DNA from: Planctomycetota bacterium | GTDB lineage: Bacteria; Planctomycetota; Planctomycetia; Pirellulales; UBA1268 | Reading direction: 5' to 3' | DNA length: 9,451 bases | NCBI GenBank assembly: GCA_027622795.1 | Contig: JAQBZA010000098.1 | Span: 1 to 9,451 of the forward strand | In this document: positions 1-7,574 of the stretch, piece by piece | Position numbering within the stretch: position 1 is the first letter of the stretch | Layout of the letters: each line of letters starts with the position of its first letter | The notes under the pieces: model-generated | Seen by the model: only the letters and a program-made list of their open reading frames with translations | Databases searched by the model: none | Told to the model about the DNA's origin: nothing | Translations under genes and position numbers: made by a program

Positions 1-1019
1 AGATCCAGGATCGTGGCCGGCACATCCATCGTCATCGCTGGCACGTCGCTTGTCGTGCCGGCTTGGGTATGCCCCGGCCACGACACGATCAAAGGCACCC
101 GTACTCCACCCTCGTAGGCCGAACCCTTCCCGGCTCGCAAGGGTGCGTTGTCAGTCACATTGAAGAGGCCGCCGTTGTCGCTGGTGAAAAAGATCGCCGT
201 CGAATCACGGATGCCGAGCGAATCGAGCGTGTCGAGAATGCGGCCCATCGCGTCATCGACGCTCTCAACCATCGCGGCGTAGGCGGGGTTTTTCACGCGG
301 AGGCCGGTCACGCTCTTGGCGTCATACTTGGCCGTGACGTCTTTCTTGGCCTGAATCGGCGTGTGCACGCAGTAGTGAGGCAGGTAAAGAAAAAATGGCC
401 GGTCGCGGTGCTTCGTGATGAACCGCACCGCCTCATCGGCCTCGCGGTCGGTGAGATATTCACCGTCGGGACCCTCGGCGAGCGTTGGGATCTTGTACGG
501 GGCGAAGTAGCTTGGTGGTTGGCCGCGATGGTAGCCGCCGATGTTTTCGTCGAAGCCGTGACGTTGCGGGTGATAGGCCTCGTCGCCCAAGTGCCATTTT
601 CCGATCGCAGCCGTGGCGTACCCGGCCGACTTGAGCTGCTCGGCCACGGTCACGGTGTCGAGCGGCAGGAAGAGTTGCCAGTCGGGCACCTTGAGTTTGG
701 CAAACGGTCGGTTGTGGCCGGCGATCCAGTCAGTAATGTGGAGGCGGGCAGGATATTCTCCGGTCATCATGGCAGCCCGCGTCGGGGAGCAGACCGTGCA
801 GGCGGAGTAGCCGTTCGTGAACCGCAGCCCGGTGCTGGCAAGCCGGTCGATGTGAGGTGTCTCGTAGAGCGGACTTCCTTGGCAGGAGAGGTCCTTCCAG
901 CCCATATCGTCGATGAGCACGACGATGACATTGGGCTTCGCTACGGGACCGGCCGCAATGGTCGTGGACATGCAGCAGGCAAGGGCAACGGCGGTCAAGA
1001 AGATGGCACATCGACTCAT
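1..1019 (-). CDS. Secreted type I sulfatase (arylsulfatase family), 3' end cut by window edge
   Basis: The protein should hydrolyse sulfate esters, most likely on sulfated polysaccharides outside the cytoplasm. The frame is open from the ATG at 1019-1017 to base 1, giving 339 residues. Family members usually have about 450-550, so the C-terminal part lies outside the window. Residues 1-23 look like a Sec signal peptide, with a hydrophobic core and an A-A cleavage site before G24. Visible hallmarks are the metal-binding D37-D38, the formylglycine signature C77-S-P-T-R81 followed by AAMMTG, G140-K-W-H-L-G145, and S280-D-N-G-G284. C77 is the residue converted to formylglycine by a sulfatase-modifying enzyme, which is not encoded here. 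H215 and H219 in the PHYCVHTP stretch fit active-site histidines. The gene is transcribed away from the SGNH hydrolase gene. Substrate cannot be told from sequence alone. The ATG is chosen because it gives a full signal peptide; no clear Shine-Dalgarno precedes it. Confidence 0.95.
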   Translation of the reverse strand, partial: MSRCAIFLTAVALACCMSTTIAAGPVAKPNVIVVLIDDMGWKDLSCQGSPLYETPHIDRLASTGLRFTNGYSACTVCSPTRAAMMTGEYPARLHITDWIAGHNRPFAKLKVPDWQLFLPLDTVTVAEQLKSAGYATAAIGKWHLGDEAYHPQRHGFDENIGGYHRGQPPSYFAPYKIPTLAEGPDGEYLTDREADEAVRFITKHRDRPFFLYLPHYCVHTPIQAKKDVTAKYDAKSVTGLRVKNPAYAAMVESVDDAMGRILDTLDSLGIRDSTAIFFTSDNGGLFNVTDNAPLRAGKGSAYEGGVRVPLIVSWPGHTQAGTTSDVPAMTMDVPATILD

Positions 1020-1172
1020 GGATTGACAGCCTTTGTGTGGAGGGACGTGACGTTTGAGACGGTTGACCTGACCAACCCGGTCATAGTACTCACAGAGCGA
1101 CTCTTGAGCGAGCATTTTTCGAGTATGCTCGTTCCTGTTCTCACGACGCTGCAAAGAGTAAAGTCGATCGAC
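1020..1172. promoter_or_regulatory. Divergent intergenic region between sulfatase and SGNH hydrolase genes
   Basis: This 153-base stretch must hold the 5' control regions of two divergent genes, so shared control is possible. On the plus strand a TTGACC at 1063-1068 resembles a -35 box, but the best -10-like words (CATAGT 1082-1087, TAGTAC 1084-1089) sit at 13-15 bases, which is too close for a good sigma-70 promoter. No convincing minus-strand promoter is seen. The word GAGCGA occurs at 1095 and again at 1106, 11 bases apart, and the second copy begins the inverted repeat annotated separately. Promoter placement is tentative. Confidence 0.4.
1106..1134. repeat. Inverted repeat / stem-loop, possible operator
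   Basis: GAGCGAGCAT (1106-1115) pairs with ATGCTCGTTC (1125-1134) around a 9-base loop. The result is a 10-bp stem with one G-T wobble and seven consecutive perfect pairs next to the loop. It sits 38 bases before the SGNH hydrolase start, inside the divergent intergenic region. It could be a binding site for a dimeric regulator or a 5'-UTR hairpin. There is no T-run after it, so a terminator is less likely. Confidence 0.4.
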
Positions 1173-2027
1173 ATGTTTCCACGAACCACGGAAATACTCC
1201 TGTTCGGCCTGACGGTGTTCCTTGCGGGGATGGCTCCGAATGCCGCGGCCGGTCCGCCTGTGAAGGGGGAGCCGACGAACGATGCTGAACGGGCGGCGAG
1301 GAAGCAGGCCGCCGATGCAGCCATTGATGCCAAGTACGCTGCCTTAGTCGCCACACTGCCGGCAGAGGAGCAGGCCTGGGAAAAAGTGCTCCAGGAAAAC
1401 CTCGGCAGCTTTTATCTGCCGCTGCACAAGCGTGACAAACTGGCCGGCCGCAGCAATGCCTGGGATTTCGTCAAGGATGATCCAGCGTTACCGCGGGTGC
1501 TGCTCATTGGTGACTCCGTTTCACGTGGCTACACGCAGGCGGCCCGCAAGGCGTTGGCCGGCAAGGCCAATGTCCATCGTGCGCCGGCCAACTGTGGCCC
1601 CACCACGAGCGGGCTCAAGAATATCGAGGCTTGGCTGGGCGAAGGAAGGTGGGACGTCATCCACTTCAACTTCGGCATTCATGATCGCAGCGCGCCTGTA
1701 GCCGACTATTCGGCGCGGCTAGAAAAACTCATTGAGCGGCTGCAGACCACCGGAGCCACGCTCGTATGGGCGAGCACGACACCGATCCCTGACAAGCCCG
1801 ACGCGGGGCAGACTGCGGCATCGATCATCGAAAAGAATGCGGCTGCCGCCGCCGTGATGCAGAAGCACGGCATCGCCACCGACGATCTCTTCTCGTTTAT
1901 CACCCCGCATCTGGACGATGTGCAGCCGCCCGGTGACGTCCATTTCACCGCGGCCGGCTACGAACTGCTCGGCGGCCAGGTTGCCGCAGCGATTCTCGTT
2001 CCGCTCCGCCAGCGCGATGTACCGTAG
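1173..2027 (+). CDS. Secreted SGNH/GDSL-family hydrolase (putative esterase)
   Basis: This 284-residue protein is probably an exported serine esterase or acylhydrolase, perhaps removing acyl groups from polysaccharide. Residues 1-26 form a signal peptide (hydrophobic 8-21, cleavage near A-A-A before G27). Residues 35-80 are helical and rich in Ala, Glu and Lys. The hydrolase core starts at about 107: block I is I112-G-D-S115, with S115 as nucleophile. Block III reads F167-G-I-H-D171, with His where the classical oxyanion-hole Asn stands. Block V is D255-V-H257-F with H257 as catalytic base, the Asp being two rather than three positions before the His. These variants look like a planctomycete subfamily rather than damage. 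The ATG at 1173 is preferred because the signal peptide begins there. An in-frame ATG at 1125 would add 16 residues and lies inside the inverted repeat; the frame stays open further upstream only as antisense of the sulfatase. Substrate is unknown. Confidence 0.85.
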   Translation: MFPRTTEILLFGLTVFLAGMAPNAAAGPPVKGEPTNDAERAARKQAADAAIDAKYAALVATLPAEEQAWEKVLQENLGSFYLPLHKRDKLAGRSNAWDFVKDDPALPRVLLIGDSVSRGYTQAARKALAGKANVHRAPANCGPTTSGLKNIEAWLGEGRWDVIHFNFGIHDRSAPVADYSARLEKLIERLQTTGATLVWASTTPIPDKPDAGQTAASIIEKNAAAAAVMQKHGIATDDLFSFITPHLDDVQPPGDVHFTAAGYELLGGQVAAAILVPLRQRDVP

Positions 2028-2042
2028 CGCCGGCGAACGTGT

Positions 2043-2058
2043 GCGGTTGTCGAACCGC
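2043..2058 (+). terminator. Stem-loop after the SGNH hydrolase gene, weak terminator candidate
   Basis: GCGGTT (2043-2048) and AACCGC (2053-2058) form a perfect 6-bp stem with a GTCG loop, 15 bases after the hydrolase stop codon. No T-tract follows, so it is not a canonical intrinsic terminator. It may only protect the 3' end of the message or be chance in GC-rich DNA. Confidence 0.25.
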
Positions 2059-2153
2059 GGCGGTCGACGCAACGCCGTTCGGCGGCTCGATCCACCGTTT
2101 TCGCGCGCCCGCCCTGAAAACCGTTATTCCGTTTGAAAACAACGGCTGTCTGG

Positions 2154-2240
2154 GCCACCGGTGGCGTGCAGCATCGCGAGTGGCCGATATATACTTGGGA
2201 AAACCGCTGATCGATCCCGGTTGCCTTTGGCGGCGGGATC
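2154..2240 (+). promoter_or_regulatory. Leader of the PSCyt/DUF1501 operon: promoter candidate and stem-loops
   Basis: The 272 bases between the hydrolase and the next gene hold no credible gene. Elements visible in order are a perfect 12-bp palindrome GCCACCGGTGGC (2154-2165), an AT-rich word TATATA at 2188-2193 that is the best -10 candidate in otherwise GC-rich DNA, and a hairpin at 2213-2240. In the hairpin GATCCCG (2213-2219) pairs with CGGGATC (2234-2240), with an inner GCC/GGC pairing around TTT. No good -35 sits in front of the TATATA. If transcription starts near 2200, the hairpin would be in the 5' UTR, about 60 bases before the start codon. A weaker split inverted repeat, CCGTT/AACGG, lies at 2121-2145. 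Function is inferred. Confidence 0.3.
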
Positions 2241-2299
2241 CGCGTTGATGGCCGGCAGCCTTCGACGGCGACGCGGGTGTCATCCGGGAAGAGAATTCC

Positions 2300-4699
2300 A
2301 TGAGGCACTTCGTCTGGTTCGCTCTTGCGGTCTCTGGATGGTCGTCGGCCGTGATCACGACGGCCGCCGCCGAATCGGGGCCCTCGTACACCCGCGACAT
2401 CCGTGGTCTGCTTTCGAACCGCTGCGTGCGGTGCCACGGGCCAGATGGCGAAGATCGCCACGGCGGCGGTGACGATGGCCTGCGGCTCGACACTTTCGCT
2501 GGTGCGACGGCCGACCTCGGCGGCCATGCGGCGATCGTCCCCGGCAGTCCCGGTGAAAGTGAACTGATCGCACGGATCACGTCGACCGATCCCGATCTCG
2601 TGATGCCGCCCCCCGAGGCCGGCCAGCCGCTTTCCGAAAGGGATGTTGATTTGCTGCGGCGGTGGATCGCAGCAGGAGCGGCCTATGAGCCTCACTGGGC
2701 CTATGTGGCCCCCCGTCGACCGGATGTTCCGGCTGTCGTCAACACGCTCTGGCCCAAGAACGACGTTGATCGCTTCATCCTTGCGCGACTTGAAGCAGAA
2801 GGCCTGACGCCGCAGCCCGAAGCTGATCGCGTTACTATCGCGCGGCGGTTGGCCCTCGACCTCACCGGTCTGCCGCTGAGTCTGGCGGAGATTGATGCCT
2901 TCGTGGCCGACCCTGCCGTGGATGCCGTGGAGAAGCTCGTCGATCGGCTGCTTGCGCACCACGGCTACGGCGAGCACATGGCGCGGCAGTGGCTCGATCT
3001 GGCCCGCTATGCCGATAGCGCTGGCTATGCCGACGATCCGCCGCGGACGATCTGGGGCTGGCGCGACTGGGTGGTGCGGGCGTTTGATGCCAACATGCCC
3101 TTTGACCAGTTCACGATCCGGCAGCTGGCTGGCGACCTGCTCCCCGATGCCACGCTCGACGACCGCGTGGCCACCGCCTTCCATCGCAACACGCTCACCA
3201 ACAACGAAGGCGGTACGATCGACGAGGAGTTTCGCACGGTCGCCGTCATCGATCGCGTGAATACCACGATGAGCACTTGGATGGGCACGACGATGGCCTG
3301 CGCCCAGTGCCACGACCACAAGTACGACCCGCTCTCCCAGAAGGAATACTTCCAGCTCTACGCGATCCTCAACAATACGGCCGATGCCGACCGCAGGGAC
3401 GAGGCGCCGACCGAGCGCGTCCCGTGGGAGCCGATTGACACGCAGCGAACCGCGATTGAACAGGAGATCGCGGCGATCGAGGCGGGGATTCCGCAACTGA
3501 AAAAACCAGCCCCGAAGGACCACGCCGAGCCACCGGAGTTTCAGCCGGCGCGGAAGATCATCGATGCCCTGCGGAAGAAGCTCGCTGCCATGCCGGCGGT
3601 CACGGTGCCGGTAATGCAGGAGCTGGCCGGTGACAAGCGACGGGTAACCAAGATTCAGCTCCGTGGCAACTGGCAAAACCTCGGCGACGAGGTGCGCGAG
3701 GGAGTGCCGGAGGTGTTCAATGATGTCGCCGTGCCGGAGGGAGCGCAGGTCGATCGGCTCGCCTTGGCGAAGTGGCTTGTCGATCCCGCGAATCCGCTCA
3801 CGGCCCGCGTGGTGGTCAATCGGATCTGGGAGCGGTTCTTCGGCATCGGTATCGTGTCGACGAGCGAGGAATTCGGCAGCCAGGGGGAACTGCCGAGCCA
3901 CCCCGAGCTGCTCGACTGGCTGGCCTGTGAACTCATCGAGAGCGGCTGGGATCTCCAGGCGATCCAGCGGCTGATCGTGACGAGCGCGGCCTACCGGCAG
4001 ACATCGAAGTGTCCGCCCGACCTCGTGGCCCGTGATCCGGAGAATCGCCTGCTGGCCTGCGGCCCGCGGGTGCGGCTTTCGGCGGAGGTGATTCGTGACC
4101 AGGCCCTTGCCGCGGCAGGGCTGCTATCACCCAAGAAGGGCGGCCCGAGCGTGCATCCGCCGCAGCCGGATGTCGGCCTGCGAGCGGCCTTTGGGGGCGG
4201 CATCGATTGGCAGACGAGCACTGGCGAAGACCGCTACCGTCGGGCGCTCTACACGACGTGGAGACGCAGCAATCCCTACCCGTCGATGGTCATGTTTGAC
4301 GCGCCCTCGCGGGAGGTCTGCACGATTCGCCGGCCCCGCACGAATACGCCCCTGCAGGCGCTCGTGACAATGAACGATCCGGCCTATGTTGAGGCCGCTC
4401 AGGCGCTCGCCCGCCGGATGGTGCGGGAAGGGGGCTCAACCGTGGCCGACCGGGTGAGCCACGGCTTCCGGCTGGTGCTTGCCCGCCATCCGTCGGCCGC
4501 CGAGGTGGATCGGCTCGTGCAGCTGCAGGCTGAGGTGCTGGCCGAGTACGCCGTGGCCCCCGCCGACGCCAGGCAGATGGCGACCGATCCGCTCGGGCCC
4601 GTACCGGCCGATCTCGATATCGACCTCGCCGACCTCGCCGCCTGGACGGTCGTGGCCAACGTGATTCTGAACCTCGACGAAACCTTTATGTGCCCGTGA
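2300..4699 (+). CDS. Secreted PSCyt1-DUF1549-DUF1553 (PSD1) planctomycete cytochrome-like protein
   Basis: A 799-residue exported protein of the large planctomycete family joining a c-type cytochrome-like domain to DUF1549 and DUF1553. Residues 1-24 are a signal peptide (T-T-A-A-A before E25). PSCyt1 (about 29-125) has the haem-binding motif C42-V-R-C-H46 and an M102-P-P that could supply a distal ligand. DUF1549 (about 150-360) ends with a second motif, C334-A-Q-C-H338, followed by DHKYDP. A charged, partly coiled segment follows (about 375-430). DUF1553 (about 485-760) contains AKWLVDPANPLTARV, NRIWERFFG, the ELPSHPELLDWLA region and P-R-T-N-T-P-L-Q-A-L. Many relatives reach about 1,000 residues with an extra carbohydrate-binding-like insert; none is seen here. 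GGGAAGAG (2286-2293) before the ATG is a reasonable ribosome-binding site. The gene is coupled to the DUF1501 gene downstream. The family's biochemical role is not firmly known; periplasmic redox or polysaccharide processing is a guess. Confidence 0.95.
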   Translation: MRHFVWFALAVSGWSSAVITTAAAESGPSYTRDIRGLLSNRCVRCHGPDGEDRHGGGDDGLRLDTFAGATADLGGHAAIVPGSPGESELIARITSTDPDLVMPPPEAGQPLSERDVDLLRRWIAAGAAYEPHWAYVAPRRPDVPAVVNTLWPKNDVDRFILARLEAEGLTPQPEADRVTIARRLALDLTGLPLSLAEIDAFVADPAVDAVEKLVDRLLAHHGYGEHMARQWLDLARYADSAGYADDPPRTIWGWRDWVVRAFDANMPFDQFTIRQLAGDLLPDATLDDRVATAFHRNTLTNNEGGTIDEEFRTVAVIDRVNTTMSTWMGTTMACAQCHDHKYDPLSQKEYFQLYAILNNTADADRRDEAPTERVPWEPIDTQRTAIEQEIAAIEAGIPQLKKPAPKDHAEPPEFQPARKIIDALRKKLAAMPAVTVPVMQELAGDKRRVTKIQLRGNWQNLGDEVREGVPEVFNDVAVPEGAQVDRLALAKWLVDPANPLTARVVVNRIWERFFGIGIVSTSEEFGSQGELPSHPELLDWLACELIESGWDLQAIQRLIVTSAAYRQTSKCPPDLVARDPENRLLACGPRVRLSAEVIRDQALAAAGLLSPKKGGPSVHPPQPDVGLRAAFGGGIDWQTSTGEDRYRRALYTTWRRSNPYPSMVMFDAPSREVCTIRRPRTNTPLQALVTMNDPAYVEAAQALARRMVREGGSTVADRVSHGFRLVLARHPSAAEVDRLVQLQAEVLAEYAVAPADARQMATDPLGPVPADLDIDLADLAAWTVVANVILNLDETFMCP

Positions 4700-4703
4700 G
4701 GAA
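4698..4703 (+). promoter_or_regulatory. Ribosome-binding site overlapping the upstream stop codon
   Basis: GAGGAA begins inside the TGA stop (4697-4699) of the PSCyt/PSD1 gene and stands 4 bases before the ATG at 4708. This argues for translational coupling of the two genes. It also supports the ATG at 4708 over the in-frame GTG at 4690, which lies inside the upstream gene and lacks its own site. Confidence 0.6.
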
Positions 4704-4707
4704 CACC

Positions 4708-6162
4708 ATGAATCCGCTTCTCGAACACAAGCTGCTCACGACCCGCCGCCATCTGCTCGGCAGCATGGCGGGCGGGATCGGGGCCATCGCCATGCACGAC
4801 CTGCTCGGGGCGACAAGCGGCGCCCCCGCTCCGTCGCTGGCGGCCGACCCGATGGCCGCCAGGCAGCCACCGCTGCCGGCAAAGGCCAAGCGGATGATCG
4901 TCATCCATCTCACCGGTTCGCCGCCGCACCTCGACCTCTATGATCATAAGCCGGAGCTGACCAAGCGGGACGGCCAAGACTGCCCCGCCGAGACGATTGC
5001 CGGCAAGAAATTTGCCTTCACCAGCGGCACGCCCAAGCTCCTTGGCACACCGCGGAAGTGGGTGCGGTGTGGCGAAAGCGGCATGGAACTCTCCGACGCG
5101 ATCCCAAATCTGCATCGGGTGGCGGACAAGATGTGCCTCGTCCGCAGCATGTTCACTGACCAGTTCAACCACGCCCCGGCCGAGTTGATGGTCTACACCG
5201 GCAGCCCCCGCGCCGGCCGGCCGAGCCTCGGCAGCTGGGCCACCTACGGCCTCGGCACCGAAAACGCGAATCTTCCCGGCTTCGTGGTGCTGATCTCATC
5301 GGGCGTACAGCCCAACGGTGGCACGAGCAGCTTCGGCTCCGGTTTTCTGCCCAGCGTCTATCAGGGCGTGCAGTGTCGGTCGAAGGGAGATCCGGTGCTC
5401 TACGTATCGGATCCGCCGGGCATGAGCCGGGCGATGCGGCGAAAGAGCCTCGATGCCCTCAAAGACCTAAATGAACTCCAAGCCCGGGAGCTCGGCAATC
5501 CCGAGACGGTGACACGGATCGCCCAGTATGAGCTTGCCTACCGGATGCAGGCCAGCGTGCCCGACGTGATGGACATCTCGAAGGAGCCGCAGCAGGTGCT
5601 CGACGCCTACGGGGCCAAGCCCGGGCAGGCGAGCCTGGCCAACAACTGTCTCCTGGCCCGGCGGCTCGTGGAAGAAGGCGTGCGGTTTGTGCATCTCTTC
5701 GACTGGGGCTGGGATTTTCATGGCACCGGACCGCAGGAAGATATTCGCGACGGTCTCACCAAGAAGGCGGCCACCTTCGACAAGCCGGCGGCGGCGCTCA
5801 TCGAGGATCTTGAGCAGCGGGGCCTGCTCGAAGACACGCTCGTGCTCTGCACGGGCGAGTTTGGGCGGACACCATTCCGCGAGGGCCGCACGTCCAGCGG
5901 CGGGATTCTGGGCCGCGACCACTATCCCGACTGCTACTCCGTATGGATGGCGGGGGGCGGCGTGAAGCCCGGCTATGTGCATGGGGCGAGCGACGACCTC
6001 GGCTTCAAGGTGGCCCACGACATGGTCCACATCCACGACCTGCAGGCGACAATCCTCCACCTGCTCGGCTTCGATCACACGAAGCTCACCTACCGCTTTC
6101 AGGGCCGTGACTTCCGGCTCACCGACGTGCATGGCCACGTGGTGAAGGCGATGCTTGCGTAA
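4708..6162 (+). CDS. DUF1501 protein with Tat signal (alkaline phosphatase/sulfatase-like fold)
   Basis: A 484-residue DUF1501 protein, the standard operon partner of PSCyt/DUF1553 proteins. T12-R13-R14-H-L-L17 followed by a Gly/Ala-rich hydrophobic stretch is a twin-arginine signal, so the protein is probably exported folded. The core begins at about residue 62 with H67-L-T-G-S-P-P-H-L-D76-L-Y-D, the family's version of the first metal-site motif in this alkaline-phosphatase-like superfamily. Further conserved blocks are D332-W-G-W-D-F-H338-G, E384-F-G-R-T-P389, G402-R-D-H405, the A-G-G-G-V-K-P-G stretch, and a C-terminal HIHDLQATILHLLG...DFRLTDVHG. Length and end are typical, so the gene looks intact. 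Activity and substrate are not established; hydrolysis of a phosphate or sulfate ester is inferred from the fold only. It is co-transcribed and probably translationally coupled with the gene before it. Confidence 0.95.
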   Translation: MNPLLEHKLLTTRRHLLGSMAGGIGAIAMHDLLGATSGAPAPSLAADPMAARQPPLPAKAKRMIVIHLTGSPPHLDLYDHKPELTKRDGQDCPAETIAGKKFAFTSGTPKLLGTPRKWVRCGESGMELSDAIPNLHRVADKMCLVRSMFTDQFNHAPAELMVYTGSPRAGRPSLGSWATYGLGTENANLPGFVVLISSGVQPNGGTSSFGSGFLPSVYQGVQCRSKGDPVLYVSDPPGMSRAMRRKSLDALKDLNELQARELGNPETVTRIAQYELAYRMQASVPDVMDISKEPQQVLDAYGAKPGQASLANNCLLARRLVEEGVRFVHLFDWGWDFHGTGPQEDIRDGLTKKAATFDKPAAALIEDLEQRGLLEDTLVLCTGEFGRTPFREGRTSSGGILGRDHYPDCYSVWMAGGGVKPGYVHGASDDLGFKVAHDMVHIHDLQATILHLLGFDHTKLTYRFQGRDFRLTDVHGHVVKAMLA

Positions 6163-6174
6163 CCGTGCTTTACG
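6158..6174. repeat. Short inverted repeat spanning two convergent stop codons
   Basis: CGTAA (6158-6162) and TTACG (6170-6174) form a 5-bp inverted repeat around 7 bases. Each arm contains the stop codon of one convergent gene: DUF1501 on the plus strand, the PQQ-repeat gene on the minus strand. It is too short and lacks T-runs, so it is not a convincing bidirectional terminator. Confidence 0.15.
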
Positions 6175-7438
6175 GGGCGAGATTCAGGCACACGAGCGTG
6201 TCGTCATTTCGCACATAGAGCCGGCCGTCAGCGAGCGCCGGCAATGCTCGAAGCGTGCCCGCTAGCGGCCGATGCTTGGCGAGGGTCGTTGTACCCTCCG
6301 GGCTGGCCCGCAGCAACGCGAGTTCTCCGTCGGTCTTCACCGCGAGCAGTTTGCCATCGGCCGCCAGCAGCGTGCCGTAGCCAAAATTCTTCTCTGTCCA
6401 GAGCACGCGGCCAGTGGTGATCTCGACACACTTCAAGTCGGCCGGTGGCAGGTCGTCACGGCCGTCGATGCAGAAGACGTGCGGCCCGATCGCAATCGGC
6501 GTGCAGTATTGGCTGGCCAGCGCATCGACGCCGTCCCACCGCCTCGTGAATCCGTCGCGGGTAAACGTGCCTTCCACCACCCCGACGCCATAGGCCGCCG
6601 TCACAAGGAGCGAATGGCCCGCGACTTCGGTGCGGACGATGGGCATCGCCGCGTTGACTGTCGGGCCGCGCATGCCGAAGGGAAACTGCCAGCAAATTGT
6701 GCCGGTTCGAGGTTCAAGGAGAAGACACTGGTAGCGGGTGATCATTACGACATGTGGCTCGCCGTCGAGATCGACCGCCACCGGTGACGAGTAGCTTGCC
6801 GGCTCGGCCGAGGTCTTCCAGAGCGTCTCACCGGAAGCGAGTGCGAAGCCGACGATGCCTGCCTCCTGCCGACTGCCCCCCACGTTGACGATCACGACAT
6901 CGCCGACCACGATCGGGCTCGACCCGGCGCCGAAATAGCCTTCCTGTGCACCGTAGTCGCGGTGGGTCTCCCGTCGCCAGAGCAGCTTGCCGGTGGCGGC
7001 ATCGTGGCAGGAGAGCACGCCCTGAGCGCCGAAGGTGATCACGCGGCCGGCATTGATGAGTGGCGTGCAGAGCGGGCCATCGCCCCCGCCGACCTGCGGC
7101 TGAAACGTGGTCGGCTGGCCGTCGCTCCAGAGGGTTTTCCCGGTGACCGGATCGAAGGCCTCCACGACCTCCCGGTCGCCGCGTCGCGAGAAGAGCACCC
7201 CTCGGTCGCCGGCGATCGCGACACCGGCGTAGCCAGTTCCCACGTCTCGCTTCCACACGACCGGCGGCCCACCAGCCGGCCAGGCCTCGGCCAGCTTCTC
7301 GTCAGCCGCTGCCACGCCGGTCCGCGACGGGCCGAGGATCTGCGGCCACTCGCCCGCCTGGGCGGTGATGCCGGCGGCGAGGGTACCAAGCCACAGGGTG
7401 AAAAACGGAGCGTACGGGATGTGCATCAAAATGCTCAT
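6170..7438 (-). CDS. Secreted PQQ-repeat beta-propeller protein
   Basis: A 422-residue exported beta-propeller of the PQQ-binding-like family. Residues 1-28 are a signal peptide (hydrophobic 12-26, A-Q-A before G29). The mature protein opens with E30-W-P-Q-I-L-G-P-S-R-T-G41, a start typical of planctomycete PQQ-like proteins. Propeller repeats are recognisable by their D/E-x-x-T/S-G-x-x-x-W cores: FDPVTGKTLW, HDAATGKLLW, FALASGETLW, LEPRTGTICW and VEITTGRVLW. That gives about five clear blades plus divergent ones. No dehydrogenase metal-site or haem motif is seen, so a scaffold or BamB-like binding role is more likely than an enzyme. The ATG at 7438 is chosen because the signal peptide follows directly. 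ATG 7426 is equally usable, and the in-frame ATG at 7519 would add an unlikely 27-residue non-hydrophobic leader. No Shine-Dalgarno is visible. It converges with DUF1501 (7-base gap) and diverges from the DUF4405-like gene. Confidence 0.88.
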   Translation of the reverse strand: MSILMHIPYAPFFTLWLGTLAAGITAQAGEWPQILGPSRTGVAAADEKLAEAWPAGGPPVVWKRDVGTGYAGVAIAGDRGVLFSRRGDREVVEAFDPVTGKTLWSDGQPTTFQPQVGGGDGPLCTPLINAGRVITFGAQGVLSCHDAATGKLLWRRETHRDYGAQEGYFGAGSSPIVVGDVVIVNVGGSRQEAGIVGFALASGETLWKTSAEPASYSSPVAVDLDGEPHVVMITRYQCLLLEPRTGTICWQFPFGMRGPTVNAAMPIVRTEVAGHSLLVTAAYGVGVVEGTFTRDGFTRRWDGVDALASQYCTPIAIGPHVFCIDGRDDLPPADLKCVEITTGRVLWTEKNFGYGTLLAADGKLLAVKTDGELALLRASPEGTTTLAKHRPLAGTLRALPALADGRLYVRNDDTLVCLNLAP

Positions 7439-7482
7439 GAGGTTGTGTTCCGGCGTATGTAGGCTTGGGATTGCAGATGTGG

Positions 7483-7500
7483 CGCGGGCTTTAGCCTGCG
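7483..7500. repeat. GC-rich near-perfect palindrome, possible dispersed repeat unit
   Basis: CGCGGGCT (7483-7490) pairs with AGCCTGCG (7493-7500) with one G-T wobble around a two-base centre. In practice the loop would be TTTA. It lies in the 151-base divergent gap, 45 bases upstream of the PQQ-repeat start. Hairpins with the core GGCTTTAGCC resemble dispersed REP-like units that I associate with planctomycete intergenic DNA; that recollection is unverified. Only this copy is present in the window. Confidence 0.35.
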
Positions 7501-7574
7501 AATGCATCCGGAATAGCAAACTGAAGCTTGCACCACCTTCGGAACGAGCGTATCCCGCATGTGATGCAACCCTC

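Noticed and set aside
63..1172. Plus-strand open frame continuous with the SGNH hydrolase, suggesting a 654-residue fusion protein
   Set aside because: It is antisense to a sulfatase with all active-site motifs, shows no recognisable domain, and the hydrolase signal peptide begins at 1173.
2039..2248. Small open frame in the gap between the hydrolase and PSCyt/PSD1 genes
   Set aside because: It has no ribosome-binding site and no recognisable features, and it covers palindromic leader DNA.
1958..3901. Long minus-strand open frame (647 residues) opposite the PSCyt/PSD1 gene
   Set aside because: It is Arg/His/Gly-rich, has no family resemblance, and mirrors a clear coding gene; long antisense frames are expected at this GC content.
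7439..7519. Upstream 27-residue extension of the PQQ-repeat protein
   Set aside because: The extension would bury the signal peptide internally, and it is encoded across the palindromic intergenic element.
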